Positions 1 through 6,456 of a stretch of DNA of 13,322 nucleotides are shown here, piece by piece. Position 1 is the stretch's first letter. The number at the start of each line of letters is the position of its first letter. The notes beneath the pieces are model-generated. The model worked only from the letters and a program-made list of their open reading frames with translations. It was not told the origin of the DNA and did not search any database. The stretch comes from Ectopseudomonas composti (GTDB lineage Bacteria; Pseudomonadota; Gammaproteobacteria; Pseudomonadales; Pseudomonadaceae), in NCBI GenBank assembly GCA_946886245.1, contig CAMPIF010000065.1:1-13322 (forward strand), given 5' to 3'. The translations under genes and the position numbers were made by a program.

Positions 1-620
1 ACCCCAAGGCCGGCGCCAAGGGCACCAGTCTGTTTCTGGTCGAAGCCAATACGCCCGGTTTCTCCAAGGGCAAGCGCCTGGAGAAGGTCGGTATGAAGGC
101 GCAGGACACCTCCGAGCTGTTCTTCCAGGACGTGCGCGTACCCAAGGAAAATCTGCTCGGCCAGCCGGGTATGGGCTTCGCCTACCTCATGCAGGAGCTG
201 CCGCAGGAACGCCTGACCGTCGGCATCGGTGCCCTGGCTTCGGCGGAAGCGGCGCTGCAGTGGACGCTGGATTACACCCGTGAACGCAAGGCTTTCGGCA
301 AGGCCGTGGCGGACTTCCAGAACACCCGTTTCAAGCTCGCCGAAATGGCGACGGAGATTCAGATTGGTCGGGTGTTCATCGACCGCTGCCTGGAGCTGCA
401 CCTGGCGGGCAAGCTCGATGTGCCGACGGCGGCGATGCTCAAGTACTGGACCACCGATCTGCAGTGCAAGGTGCTCGATGAGTGCGTGCAGCTGCACGGC
501 GGCTACGGTTACATGTGGGAATACCCGGTGGCGCGCGCCTGGGCCGACGCGCGGGTGCAGCGCATCTACGCCGGCACCAACGAGATCATGAAGGAAATCA
601 TCGCTCGTTCACTGGTGTAA
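1..620 (+). CDS. acyl-CoA dehydrogenase, C-terminal part (5' end outside window)
   Basis: FAD-dependent acyl-CoA dehydrogenase, which would oxidise acyl-CoA to trans-2-enoyl-CoA and pass electrons to electron-transfer flavoprotein. The frame is open from base 3, so the ATG at 93 is internal; 205 residues are visible and the stop is at 618-620. The visible part covers the end of the central beta domain (LFLVEANTPGFSKG; FFQDVRVPKENLLG) and the whole C-terminal helical domain. FAD and dimer contacts are suggested by RKAFGKAV, QLHGGYGYMWEYP and RIYAGTNEIMKEIIARSL. The position that holds the catalytic Glu in medium-chain enzymes (YEGT) is Ala here (YAGT), whereas LMQELPQERL carries a Glu (codon 207-209) where long-chain and isovaleryl-CoA dehydrogenases have theirs. 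This suggests the LCAD/IVD branch. Substrate chain length cannot be read from the sequence. It converges on the aldo/keto reductase gene downstream. Confidence 0.93.
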   Translation, partial: PKAGAKGTSLFLVEANTPGFSKGKRLEKVGMKAQDTSELFFQDVRVPKENLLGQPGMGFAYLMQELPQERLTVGIGALASAEAALQWTLDYTRERKAFGKAVADFQNTRFKLAEMATEIQIGRVFIDRCLELHLAGKLDVPTAAMLKYWTTDLQCKVLDECVQLHGGYGYMWEYPVARAWADARVQRIYAGTNEIMKEIIARSLV

Positions 621-638
621 ATCCGTAGGGGGGGCGCT

Positions 639-697
639 GTGCGCACCTGCAACGCTGAGGTGCTTGTCGGTGCGCACGGCACACCCTAGGTAGGGTG
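639..697. repeat. inverted-repeat block between two convergent genes (possible bidirectional terminator or REP-like element)
   Basis: Two inverted repeats are visible. GTGCGCACC (639-647) pairs perfectly with GGTGCGCAC (669-677) across a 21-base loop. CACCCTA (682-688) pairs with TAGGGTG (691-697). The block lies in the 79-base gap between the stop of the acyl-CoA dehydrogenase (620) and the stop of the reductase (700). There is no T run on either strand, so it is not a classic intrinsic terminator. Its content resembles the GTAGGGTG/GTGCGCAC-type intergenic repeats common in Pseudomonas genomes; that resemblance is from memory. Confidence 0.5.
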
Positions 698-699
698 CG

Positions 700-1737
700 T
701 CAGGGCGCGGGGTTGGGTTGCGCCTTGTGGATCGCCTCGATGCCGGCGAGCACGTCCTCGGGGAGCTTCAGCTCGGCGCTGGCCAGGTTGCTGTCCAGTT
801 GCTCCAGGCTGGTGGCGCCAATGATGTTGCTGGTCACGAAGGGCTGCGCGGTGACGAAGGCCAGGGCCATCTGCGCCGGATCCAGGCCGTGCTCGCGCGC
901 CAGGGCCACGTAGCGTGAGCAGGCTGCTTCCGACTGCGGGTTGGTGTAGCGGGCAAAGCGGCTGAACAGGCTGATGCGTGCGCCGGCCGGGCGAGCGCCG
1001 CCTTCGTATTTGCCGCTGAGCATGCCGAAAGCCAGTGGCGAGTAGGCCAGCAGGCCGCATTGCTCGCGAATCGCCACCTCCGCCAGACCCACTTCGAAGC
1101 TGCGGTTGAGCAGGTTGTAGGGGTTCTGGATCGACACGGCGCGCGGCCAGCCACGGCTTTCGGCCAGTTGCAGGAACTTCATGGTGCCCCACGGGGTTTC
1201 GTTGGACAGGCCGATATGGCGGATCTTGCCGGCCTTGACCTGCTCGTCGAGCACTTCCAGGGTTTCTTCCAGCGGCGTGAACTCAACGTCCTTGTGCTTG
1301 TAGTCGAGCTGACCGAAGAAGTTGGTCGGCCGCTCCGGCCAGTGCAGTTGGTACAGATCGATCCAGTCGGTCTGCAGGCGCTTGAGGCTGGCGTCCAGTG
1401 CGTTGACGATGTGTTGGCGGTTGAACTTCAGCTGGCCGTCACGGATGTGCGAGATGCCGTTGCCGGGGCCGGCGATCTTGCTGGCCAGAATCCAGTCGGC
1501 GCGGTCGCCACGTTGCCTGAAGTAGCTGCCGATGATCTGCTCGGTCTTGCTGTAGGTTTCGGCGCGCGGTGGCACCGGGTACATCTCTGCGGTATCGATG
1601 AAATTGATGCCGCTGGCCTTGGCCCGCTCGATCTGCGCATGGCCTTCGCTCTCGCTGTTCTGCTCGCCCCAGGTCATGGTGCCCAGGCACAGTGCGCTGA
1701 CATCGAGATCGGTTCGGCCTAGCTTGCGGTATTCCAT
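700..1737 (-). CDS. tas: aldo/keto reductase, Tas family
   Basis: NADPH-dependent aldo/keto reductase of 345 residues, cytoplasmic. It resembles E. coli Tas along its whole length: LGTMTWGEQNSE near the N-terminus, FIDTAEMYPVPPR, HWPERPTNFFG, IQNPYNLLNRSFEVGLAEV and LDPAQMALAFV. The catalytic tetrad of the superfamily is complete: Asp48, Tyr53, Lys87 and His132. The frame runs upstream to 1791, but the ATG at 1735-1737 is chosen because AAGGAG (complement of 1744-1749) sits 6 bases before it and the protein then starts MEYRKLGRTDL, as the family does. The natural substrate is unknown; E. coli tas was found as a suppressor of tyrosine auxotrophy in starved cells. It is transcribed divergently from rplM and converges on the acyl-CoA dehydrogenase. 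The family call is firm; the physiological role is not established. Confidence 0.92.
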   Translation of the reverse strand: MEYRKLGRTDLDVSALCLGTMTWGEQNSESEGHAQIERAKASGINFIDTAEMYPVPPRAETYSKTEQIIGSYFRQRGDRADWILASKIAGPGNGISHIRDGQLKFNRQHIVNALDASLKRLQTDWIDLYQLHWPERPTNFFGQLDYKHKDVEFTPLEETLEVLDEQVKAGKIRHIGLSNETPWGTMKFLQLAESRGWPRAVSIQNPYNLLNRSFEVGLAEVAIREQCGLLAYSPLAFGMLSGKYEGGARPAGARISLFSRFARYTNPQSEAACSRYVALAREHGLDPAQMALAFVTAQPFVTSNIIGATSLEQLDSNLASAELKLPEDVLAGIEAIHKAQPNPAP

Positions 1738-1762
1738 GATTGACTCCTTCGGCAAAAGAGTC

Positions 1763-1791
1763 ATACAAGCAGGTTGAAATTTTTTTCGCAA
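1763..1791 (-). promoter_or_regulatory. weak candidate promoter for tas
   Basis: Read on the minus strand, TTGCGA (1786-1791) is followed by a 17-base spacer and TTGTAT (1763-1768), placing a start near 1756, just ahead of the tas ribosome binding site. The -10 matches the consensus at only three of six positions, so this is tentative. Confidence 0.3.
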
Positions 1792-1913
1792 TCAGGATAA
1801 TTCGGCACCTCTTTCTGCGGTGGAAGTGATGCGCCGCCTGCCGAAGAATCTTGCCGTATTGTGGACGCGCTGACCCGAGCCCCCGATAGCGTCCGTATGC
1901 GGCTGCCTTTGAC

Positions 1914-1942
1914 TTGTCAAAGTACGCACTATCCAGTAAGAT
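1914..1942 (+). promoter_or_regulatory. sigma70-type promoter of rplM-rpsI
   Basis: TTGTCA (1914-1919), a 17-base spacer and TAAGAT (1937-1942) give a good housekeeping promoter with an expected start near 1949. That leaves a leader of roughly 36 bases before rplM. The bases from 1790 to 1913, between the divergent tas gene and this promoter, contain no recognisable gene. Confidence 0.65.
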
Positions 1943-1984
1943 CCGCCGTCTATTTTTGCTGGGCGGCCCCTGAGGCTATAAAGA

Positions 1985-2413
1985 ATGAAAACTTTTACTG
2001 CTAAACCGGAAACAGTAAAACGCGACTGGTTCGTCGTTGATGCTGCTGGCAAGACCCTGGGTCGTCTGGCCACCGAAATCGCGAGCCGTCTGCGTGGCAA
2101 GCACAAGCCCGAGTACACCCCGCACGTTGACACTGGCGACTACATCGTCGTGATCAATGCCGAGCAGGTGCGTGTAACTGGTGCCAAGGCCAGCGACAAG
2201 AAGTACTACTCCCACTCCGGTTTCCCGGGCGGCATCAAAGAGATCAACTTCGAGAAGCTGATCGCTCGTGCTCCTGAGCGCGTGATCGAGACTGCGGTCA
2301 AAGGCATGCTGCCGAAGAACCCGCTGGGTCGCGACATGTACCGTAAGCTGAAGGTGTACAAGGGTGCAGTTCACCCGCACACCGCTCAGCAGCCCCAAGA
2401 ACTGAAGATTTAA
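1985..2413 (+). CDS. rplM: 50S ribosomal protein L13
   Basis: Ribosomal protein L13 of the large subunit, 142 residues, the normal bacterial length. It binds 23S rRNA early in 50S assembly. Recognisable elements are the N-terminal [30 protein letters not shown], and the family signature [13 protein letters not shown] (104-116) followed by LKVYKG and the HPH near the C-terminus. The ATG at 1985 is preceded by a modest GAGG (1972-1975), which can itself be paired in a small GCC/GGC hairpin (1966-1976). It is first in a two-gene operon, with rpsI 14 bases downstream. In E. coli this operon is reported to be autogenously controlled by its own products; whether the short leader here does the same is inference. 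Confidence 0.98.
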   Translation: MKTFTAKPETVKRDWFVVDAAGKTLGRLATEIASRLRGKHKPEYTPHVDTGDYIVVINAEQVRVTGAKASDKKYYSHSGFPGGIKEINFEKLIARAPERVIETAVKGMLPKNPLGRDMYRKLKVYKGAVHPHTAQQPQELKI

Positions 2414-2427
2414 CGGAATAGTTCATT

Positions 2428-2820
2428 ATGTCGGCGACTCAAAATTACGGCACTGGCCGTCGCAAGACTGCAACCGCTCGCGTTTTCCTGCGTGCCGGTA
2501 CTGGCAAGATCTCCATCAATAACCGTACTCTCGACGGTTTCTTCGGTCGCGAAACTGCCCGCATGGTAGTTCGTCAGCCGCTGGAACTGGTTGAGATGAC
2601 CGAGAAGTTCGACGTCTACGTCACCGTTATCGGTGGCGGCGTGAGTGGCCAGGCCGGTGCAATCCGTCACGGCATCACTCGTGCTCTGATGGACTACGAC
2701 GAAGCTCTGCGTCCTGCCCTGCGCAAGGCCGGCTTCGTGACTCGCGATGCTCGTGAAGTTGAACGTAAGAAGGTTGGTCTGCGTAAAGCGCGTAAGCGTC
2801 CGCAGTACTCCAAGCGTTAA
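2428..2820 (+). CDS. rpsI: 30S ribosomal protein S9
   Basis: Ribosomal protein S9 of the small-subunit head, 130 residues, full length. The N-terminus [14 protein letters not shown] (7-20) and the family signature [15 protein letters not shown] (69-83) are intact. The basic C-terminal tail ending KRPQYSKR is the extension that reaches the P site and contacts tRNA. It starts 14 bases after the rplM stop with only a weak GGA Shine-Dalgarno (2415-2417), so translation is probably coupled to rplM. A strong terminator follows directly. Confidence 0.98.
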   Translation: MSATQNYGTGRRKTATARVFLRAGTGKISINNRTLDGFFGRETARMVVRQPLELVEMTEKFDVYVTVIGGGVSGQAGAIRHGITRALMDYDEALRPALRKAGFVTRDAREVERKKVGLRKARKRPQYSKR

Positions 2821-2839
2821 TTCGCTATCTGCGTTCAAA

Positions 2840-2874
2840 AACGCCCAGTTTCCTAGCGGAACTGGGCGTTTTTT
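2840..2874 (+). terminator. intrinsic terminator of rplM-rpsI
   Basis: AACGCCCAGTT (2840-2850) pairs perfectly with AACTGGGCGTT (2860-2870) around a 9-base loop, and the run of T continues to 2874. It begins 20 bases after the rpsI stop. An A run just before the stem would also let it work weakly on the other strand, but no gene there needs it. Confidence 0.93.
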
Positions 2875-2891
2875 ATGGGCGTAAGAATGCC

Positions 2892-2934
2892 CTGCGGTGT
2901 TATGCCGCAGTGTTGAGTCCCGCGCCCTGCGCGG
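2892..2934. other. pair of small hairpins between the rpsI terminator and the petA promoter
   Basis: CTGCGG (2892-2897) pairs with CCGCAG (2905-2910), and CCGCGC (2920-2925) pairs with GCGCGG (2929-2934). No T run follows either. They lie upstream of the candidate petA promoter and have no obvious function. Confidence 0.4.
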
Positions 2935-2964
2935 TGTTAAGCCTTTATCGGCGGGGTAATTACC

Positions 2965-2993
2965 TTGTCAGAAAAGGGGCTTTTCATTACCAT
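2965..2993 (+). promoter_or_regulatory. candidate promoter of petABC with a palindrome in the spacer
   Basis: TTGTCA (2965-2970), a 17-base spacer and TACCAT (2988-2993) form a moderate sigma70-type promoter for the bc1 operon. The spacer contains the perfect inverted repeat GAAAAG-GGG-CTTTTC (2971-2985), which could be an operator; no specific regulator is recognised. Confidence 0.45.
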
Positions 2994-3033
2994 TTGGCGA
3001 ATTTTTTGCGCGACTCGAAATTTACTTAGTAGA

Positions 3034-3050
3034 GGCCTGACCAACAGGCC
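3034..3050 (+). promoter_or_regulatory. hairpin in the petA leader
   Basis: GGCCTG (3034-3039) pairs with CAGGCC (3045-3050) around a 5-base loop, in the 5' untranslated region and 11 bases before the petA Shine-Dalgarno GGGAG (3062-3066). It could affect mRNA stability or translation. No T run follows, so it is not a terminator. Confidence 0.4.
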
Positions 3051-3074
3051 ATAAAGCTGATGGGAGACGACTGA

Positions 3075-3668
3075 ATGAGCAATGACGGCGTGAATGCAGG
3101 CCGGCGTCGCTTCCTGGTTGCAGCCACCTCCGTGGTGGGTGCAGCAGGAGCGGTAGGTGCTGCGACTCCGTTCGTGGGGTCATGGTTCCCCAGTGCCAAG
3201 GCCAAGGCGGCCGGTGCACCGGTGAAGGTGAACGTCAGCAAGATCGAGGCGGGTCAGCAGATGGTTGCTGAGTGGCGCGGTCAGCCGGTGTTCATCGTGC
3301 GCCGTACCGAGGAGATCCTGGCCAATCTGACCAAGATCGAAGGCAGTGTCGCCGATCCCGAGTCCGCTGCCTCCGTGCAGCCGGAGTACGTGGACAAGAA
3401 GACCCGCTCGATCAAACCAGAGCTGCTGATTCTGGTAGGTCTTTGCACTCACCTGGGGTGTGCGCCGTCCTTCCGTCCGGAAGTGGCCCCGGCTGACCTG
3501 GGTCCGGACTGGGTGGGTGGCTATTTCTGCCCTTGCCACGGTTCGCGTTACGACCTCGCCGGTCGCGTGTACAAGTCGCAGCCTGCACCGCTGAACTTGC
3601 CAGTGCCGCCGCACACCTACGAAACGGATGATGTGATCATCATCGGTGTGGACCAGGAGAACGCGTGA
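3075..3668 (+). CDS. petA: ubiquinol-cytochrome c reductase, Rieske iron-sulfur subunit
   Basis: Iron-sulfur subunit of the cytochrome bc1 complex, 197 residues. It takes the first electron from ubiquinol at the Qo site and carries it to cytochrome c1. The N-terminus holds a twin-arginine motif, GRRRFLV (9-15), followed by an Ala/Gly/Val-rich membrane segment (about 16-36) that stays as the anchor. The two Rieske boxes are intact: CTHLGC (124-129) and CPCHGS (152-157). From the family, Cys124, His126, Cys152 and His155 bind the 2Fe-2S cluster, and Cys129 and Cys154 form the disulfide. The conserved PAPLNLPVPPH lies after box II. GGGAG (3062-3066) lies 8 bases before the ATG. The stop overlaps the petB start by one base, and petB and petC follow, giving the full three-subunit complex. 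Confidence 0.97.
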   Translation: MSNDGVNAGRRRFLVAATSVVGAAGAVGAATPFVGSWFPSAKAKAAGAPVKVNVSKIEAGQQMVAEWRGQPVFIVRRTEEILANLTKIEGSVADPESAASVQPEYVDKKTRSIKPELLILVGLCTHLGCAPSFRPEVAPADLGPDWVGGYFCPCHGSRYDLAGRVYKSQPAPLNLPVPPHTYETDDVIIIGVDQENA

Positions 3669-4879
3669 TGAGCAAATTCATGGAATGGGTGGATGCGCGC
3701 TTCCCCGCCACCAAAATGTGGGAAGATCATCTCTCCAAGTACTACGCCCCGAAGAACTTCAACTTCTTCTATTTCTTCGGCTCGCTGGCTCTGCTGGTGC
3801 TGGTCAACCAGATCGTTACCGGTATCTGGCTGACCATGAGCTTCGAACCTTCGGCCGAAGGCGCTTTCGCCTCCGTCGAATACATCATGCGTGACGTCGA
3901 GTACGGCTGGATTCTGCGTTACCTGCACTCCACCGGTGCCTCTGCGTTCTTCGTGGTGGTCTATCTGCACATGTTCCGCGGTCTGCTCTACGGCTCCTAT
4001 CAGAAGCCGCGCGAGCTGGTGTGGATCTTCGGCATGCTGATCTACCTGGTGCTGATGGCCGAGGCCTTCATGGGCTACCTGCTGCCGTGGGGCCAGATGT
4101 CCTACTGGGGCGCCCAGGTGATCATCTCGCTGTTCGGTGCCATTCCGGTCATCGGTGACGACCTGACCCAGTGGATTCGCGGTGACTACCTGATCTCCGG
4201 TATTACCCTGAACCGCTTCTTCGCCCTGCACGTGATCGCACTGCCGATCGTGCTGCTTGGCCTGGTCGTGCTGCACATACTGGCGCTGCACGAAGTGGGT
4301 TCGAACAACCCGGACGGCGTCGACATCAAGAAGCTCAAGGACGAGAACGGTGTGCCGCTCGATGGCATCGCCTTCCACCCTTACTACACCGTGAAAGACA
4401 TCGTCGGCGTGGTGGTGTTCCTGTTCGTGTTCTGCTTCGTGGTGTTCTTCTTCCCGGAAATGGGCGGTTACTTCCTCGAGAAGCCGAACTTCGAAGCTGC
4501 CAACCCGTTCAAGACCCCTGAGCACATCGCCCCGGTTTGGTACTTCACGCCGTTCTACGCGATTCTGCGTGCAGTGCCGGACAAGCTGCTCGGCGTGATC
4601 GCCATGGGCGCAGCCATCGCCGTCCTGTTCGTGCTGCCCTGGCTCGACCGTAGCCCGGTCAAATCCATGCGCTACAAGGGCTGGATGAGCAAGATCTGGC
4701 TGGTGGTGTTCTGCATCTCCTTCGTCATCCTGGGCGTGCTGGGTGTGCTGGCGCCGACCCCGGGTCGTACCCTGCTGTCGCAGGTGTGCACCTTCCTGTA
4801 CTTCGCGTACTTCATCCTGATGCCGTTCTACACCAGGATGGAGAAGACCAAACCGGTTCCGGAAAGGGTGACTGGCTGA
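3668..4879 (+). CDS. petB: ubiquinol-cytochrome c reductase, cytochrome b subunit
   Basis: Membrane-embedded cytochrome b of the bc1 complex, 403 residues, carrying both haems b and forming most of the Qo and Qi sites. Its N-terminal half contains the four-helix haem bundle. His87 and His101 on helix B face His188 and His203 on helix D, a spacing of 14 then 15. GYLLPWGQMSYWGA (136-149) and LHEVGSNNP (207-215) are family hallmarks. The Qo motif reads PVWY (289-292) instead of PEWY. The C-terminal third has further hydrophobic helices (about 309-325 and 343-362) and ends KPVPERVTG. The ATG at 3668 is chosen over the in-frame GTG at 3665: it forms a TGATG overlap with the petA stop, and AGGAG (3655-3659) is 8 bases upstream. 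Confidence 0.97.
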   Translation: MSKFMEWVDARFPATKMWEDHLSKYYAPKNFNFFYFFGSLALLVLVNQIVTGIWLTMSFEPSAEGAFASVEYIMRDVEYGWILRYLHSTGASAFFVVVYLHMFRGLLYGSYQKPRELVWIFGMLIYLVLMAEAFMGYLLPWGQMSYWGAQVIISLFGAIPVIGDDLTQWIRGDYLISGITLNRFFALHVIALPIVLLGLVVLHILALHEVGSNNPDGVDIKKLKDENGVPLDGIAFHPYYTVKDIVGVVVFLFVFCFVVFFFPEMGGYFLEKPNFEAANPFKTPEHIAPVWYFTPFYAILRAVPDKLLGVIAMGAAIAVLFVLPWLDRSPVKSMRYKGWMSKIWLVVFCISFVILGVLGVLAPTPGRTLLSQVCTFLYFAYFILMPFYTRMEKTKPVPERVTG

Positions 4880-5658
4880 TGAAAAAGCTCTTTGCTGCAT
4901 TTGTTTTCGCTGCGCTGCCGGCCCTGGCCATGGGCGCTGCCAGCAACTACCCGCTGGACAAGGTCGACATCGACCTGACCGACAAGGCTGCCATGCAGGA
5001 CGGCGCGCGTACCTTCGCCAACTACTGCATGGGTTGCCACTCGGCTCAGTATCAGCGTTACGAGCGTGTTGCCGATGACCTCGGCATCCCGCACGAAATC
5101 ATGCTGGACAACCTGGTGTTCAACGACGCCAAGATCGGTGACCACATGAAGATCGGCATGAAGCCGGACGACGCCAAGGCCTGGTTCGGTGCAGCGCCAC
5201 CTGATCTGACCCTGGTCGCTCGTGTGCGTGGCAACGACTGGCTGTACACCTACCTGCGCACCTTCTACGCCGATCCGAGCCGTCCGCTGGGCGCCAACAA
5301 CAAGGTGTTCCCGAACGTGGGTATGCCCAACGTGCTGGTGGGTCTGCAGGGCAACCAGGTCATCGGCTGCAAGCAGGTTCAGGTCGTCACCGACGGCAAG
5401 AAGCAATTCGACCCGCTGACCGGTGCGCCGATCACGCACGAGGCCTGCGATCAGTTGACCGTCGAGGAGAAGAGCGGCGCGCTGAGCGAGGCCGAGTTCG
5501 ACGAGAAGATCAAGAACCTGGTGACCTTCCTGGCCTATTCGGCCAACCCGGTCAAGCTGAAGTCCCAGCGCATCGGCACCTATGTGCTGCTGTACCTGGC
5601 GTTCTTCTTCGTGTTCGCTTACCTGCTCAAGCGTGAGTACTGGAAGGACGTGCATTAA
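4879..5658 (+). CDS. petC: ubiquinol-cytochrome c reductase, cytochrome c1 subunit
   Basis: Cytochrome c1 of the bc1 complex, 259 residues, which accepts electrons from the Rieske protein on the periplasmic side and passes them to soluble cytochrome c. A Sec signal peptide, [17 protein letters not shown] (1-17), is visible, with probable cleavage after MGA or GAA. The haem-binding motif is CMGCH (50-54). PPDL (107-110) follows, and Met149 in VGMPNVL is the likely sixth ligand. A single C-terminal transmembrane helix (about 233-250) ends KREYWKDVH. Two further cysteines, Cys164 and Cys190, flank a loop and could form a disulfide. The ATG at 4879 overlaps the petB stop by one base (TGATG), with a purine-rich GGAAAGGG (4861-4868) upstream. 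The frame is open further upstream, but only in the shadow of petB. Confidence 0.97.
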   Translation: MKKLFAAFVFAALPALAMGAASNYPLDKVDIDLTDKAAMQDGARTFANYCMGCHSAQYQRYERVADDLGIPHEIMLDNLVFNDAKIGDHMKIGMKPDDAKAWFGAAPPDLTLVARVRGNDWLYTYLRTFYADPSRPLGANNKVFPNVGMPNVLVGLQGNQVIGCKQVQVVTDGKKQFDPLTGAPITHEACDQLTVEEKSGALSEAEFDEKIKNLVTFLAYSANPVKLKSQRIGTYVLLYLAFFFVFAYLLKREYWKDVH

Positions 5659-5680
5659 GCCGTCGCAGTTCTCTGCATAC

Positions 5681-5712
5681 ACCTGCGCGCCCACATGGGC
5701 GCGCAGGTTTTT
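5681..5712 (+). terminator. intrinsic terminator of petABC
   Basis: ACCTGCGCGCCC (5681-5692) pairs perfectly with GGGCGCGCAGGT (5697-5708) around the loop ACAT, followed by T to 5712. It starts 22 bases after the petC stop. Confidence 0.93.
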
Positions 5713-5766
5713 GTGCCCTGCCATTCCGAGTGACCACCTTGCGGTGTCGTCACCTGCAACTTCAAG

Positions 5767-5786
5767 AATTGCCCTGGGCAATTTTT
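5767..5786 (+). terminator. second terminator-like hairpin, in the leader region of sspA
   Basis: AATTGCC (5767-5773) pairs with GGCAATT (5777-5783) around CTG, and a T run covers 5782-5786. It lies about 60 bases after the petC terminator and 39 bases before the sspA start codon. It may be a back-up terminator for petABC or a leader hairpin of sspA. The closest promoter-like pair I can see upstream (TTGCGG 5739-5744, then TCAAGA 5762-5767) is poor in its -10. Confidence 0.5.
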
Positions 5787-5825
5787 CGTGTTTCTGCAAA
5801 ATCACAACAAGCGAGGAGGATCGCC

Positions 5826-6443
5826 ATGGCGGTGACCAATAGGTTGACCTGCTACTCCGACCCCGCCGACCACTATTCCCATCGCGTGCGTCTGGTGCTC
5901 GCCGAGAAAGGTGTCAGCGTCGAGATCATCGATGTCGAGCAGGGCCGTTGTCCGCCCAGGCTTGCCGAGGTCAATCCCTATGGTAGTGTGCCGACGCTGG
6001 TCGATCGTGACCTGGCGCTGTACGAATCGTCCGTGGTGATGGAATATCTGGACGAGCGCTACCCGCATCCGCCTTTGCTGCCTGTGTATCCGGTTGCTCG
6101 CGCCAACAGCCGTCTGCTGATGCACCGCATCCAGCGTGACTGGTGTGTGCTGGTCGACCGCATTCTCGACAAGCGCAGCAAGGAGGCCGAGCGCCAGTTG
6201 GCGCGCAAGGAGCTGCGCGAGAGTCTGACCGGTGTATCGCCGCTGTTCGCGGACAAGGCATTCTTCCTCAGTGACGAGCTGAGCCTGGTGGATTGCTGCC
6301 TGCTGCCCATTCTCTGGCGTCTGCCTGTCCTGGGTATCGAACTGCCGCGTCCGGCCAAGCCCTTGCTCGACTATATGGAGCGTCAGTTTGCTCGTGAGGC
6401 CTTTCAGGCCAGTCTTTCCGCTGCCGAGCGCGCGATGCGCTGA
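5826..6443 (+). CDS. sspA: stringent starvation protein A (RNA polymerase-associated)
   Basis: SspA, 205 residues, a GST-fold protein without glutathione transferase activity. It binds RNA polymerase and alters promoter use during starvation and acid stress; in Pseudomonas it affects virulence-gene expression. The thioredoxin-like N-terminal domain starts [19 protein letters not shown] and includes YGSVPTLVD (52-60) and [14 protein letters not shown] (67-80). The surface Pro-His-Pro motif that contacts RNA polymerase in E. coli is kept (80-82). The helical GST C-terminal domain covers about 90-205, with [16 protein letters not shown] (152-167). The frame is open to 5730, but the ATG at 5826 is chosen because AGGAGG (5814-5819) is 6 bases upstream and the length then matches the family. 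It is followed 13 bases later by sspB. Confidence 0.96.
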   Translation: MAVTNRLTCYSDPADHYSHRVRLVLAEKGVSVEIIDVEQGRCPPRLAEVNPYGSVPTLVDRDLALYESSVVMEYLDERYPHPPLLPVYPVARANSRLLMHRIQRDWCVLVDRILDKRSKEAERQLARKELRESLTGVSPLFADKAFFLSDELSLVDCCLLPILWRLPVLGIELPRPAKPLLDYMERQFAREAFQASLSAAERAMR

Positions 6444-6456
6444 GAAGGAGGAAACC

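Noticed and set aside
1060..1722. 220-codon plus-strand frame across tas
   Set aside because: Antisense shadow of the reductase, with typical low-complexity Leu/Val/Asp content and no motif.
1738..1791. N-terminal extension of tas to 1791
   Set aside because: The extension has no family match and its start lacks a Shine-Dalgarno. AAGGAG marks the start at 1737.
3617..4900. 427-codon open frame on the minus strand across petB
   Set aside because: It is the exact antisense shadow of petB. The translation is His/Glu/Gln-rich with no domain, and petB on the plus strand is beyond doubt.
4828..5805. 325-codon minus-strand frame across petC
   Set aside because: Antisense shadow of petC in GC-rich DNA. 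It has no recognisable motif and it crosses the petABC terminator.
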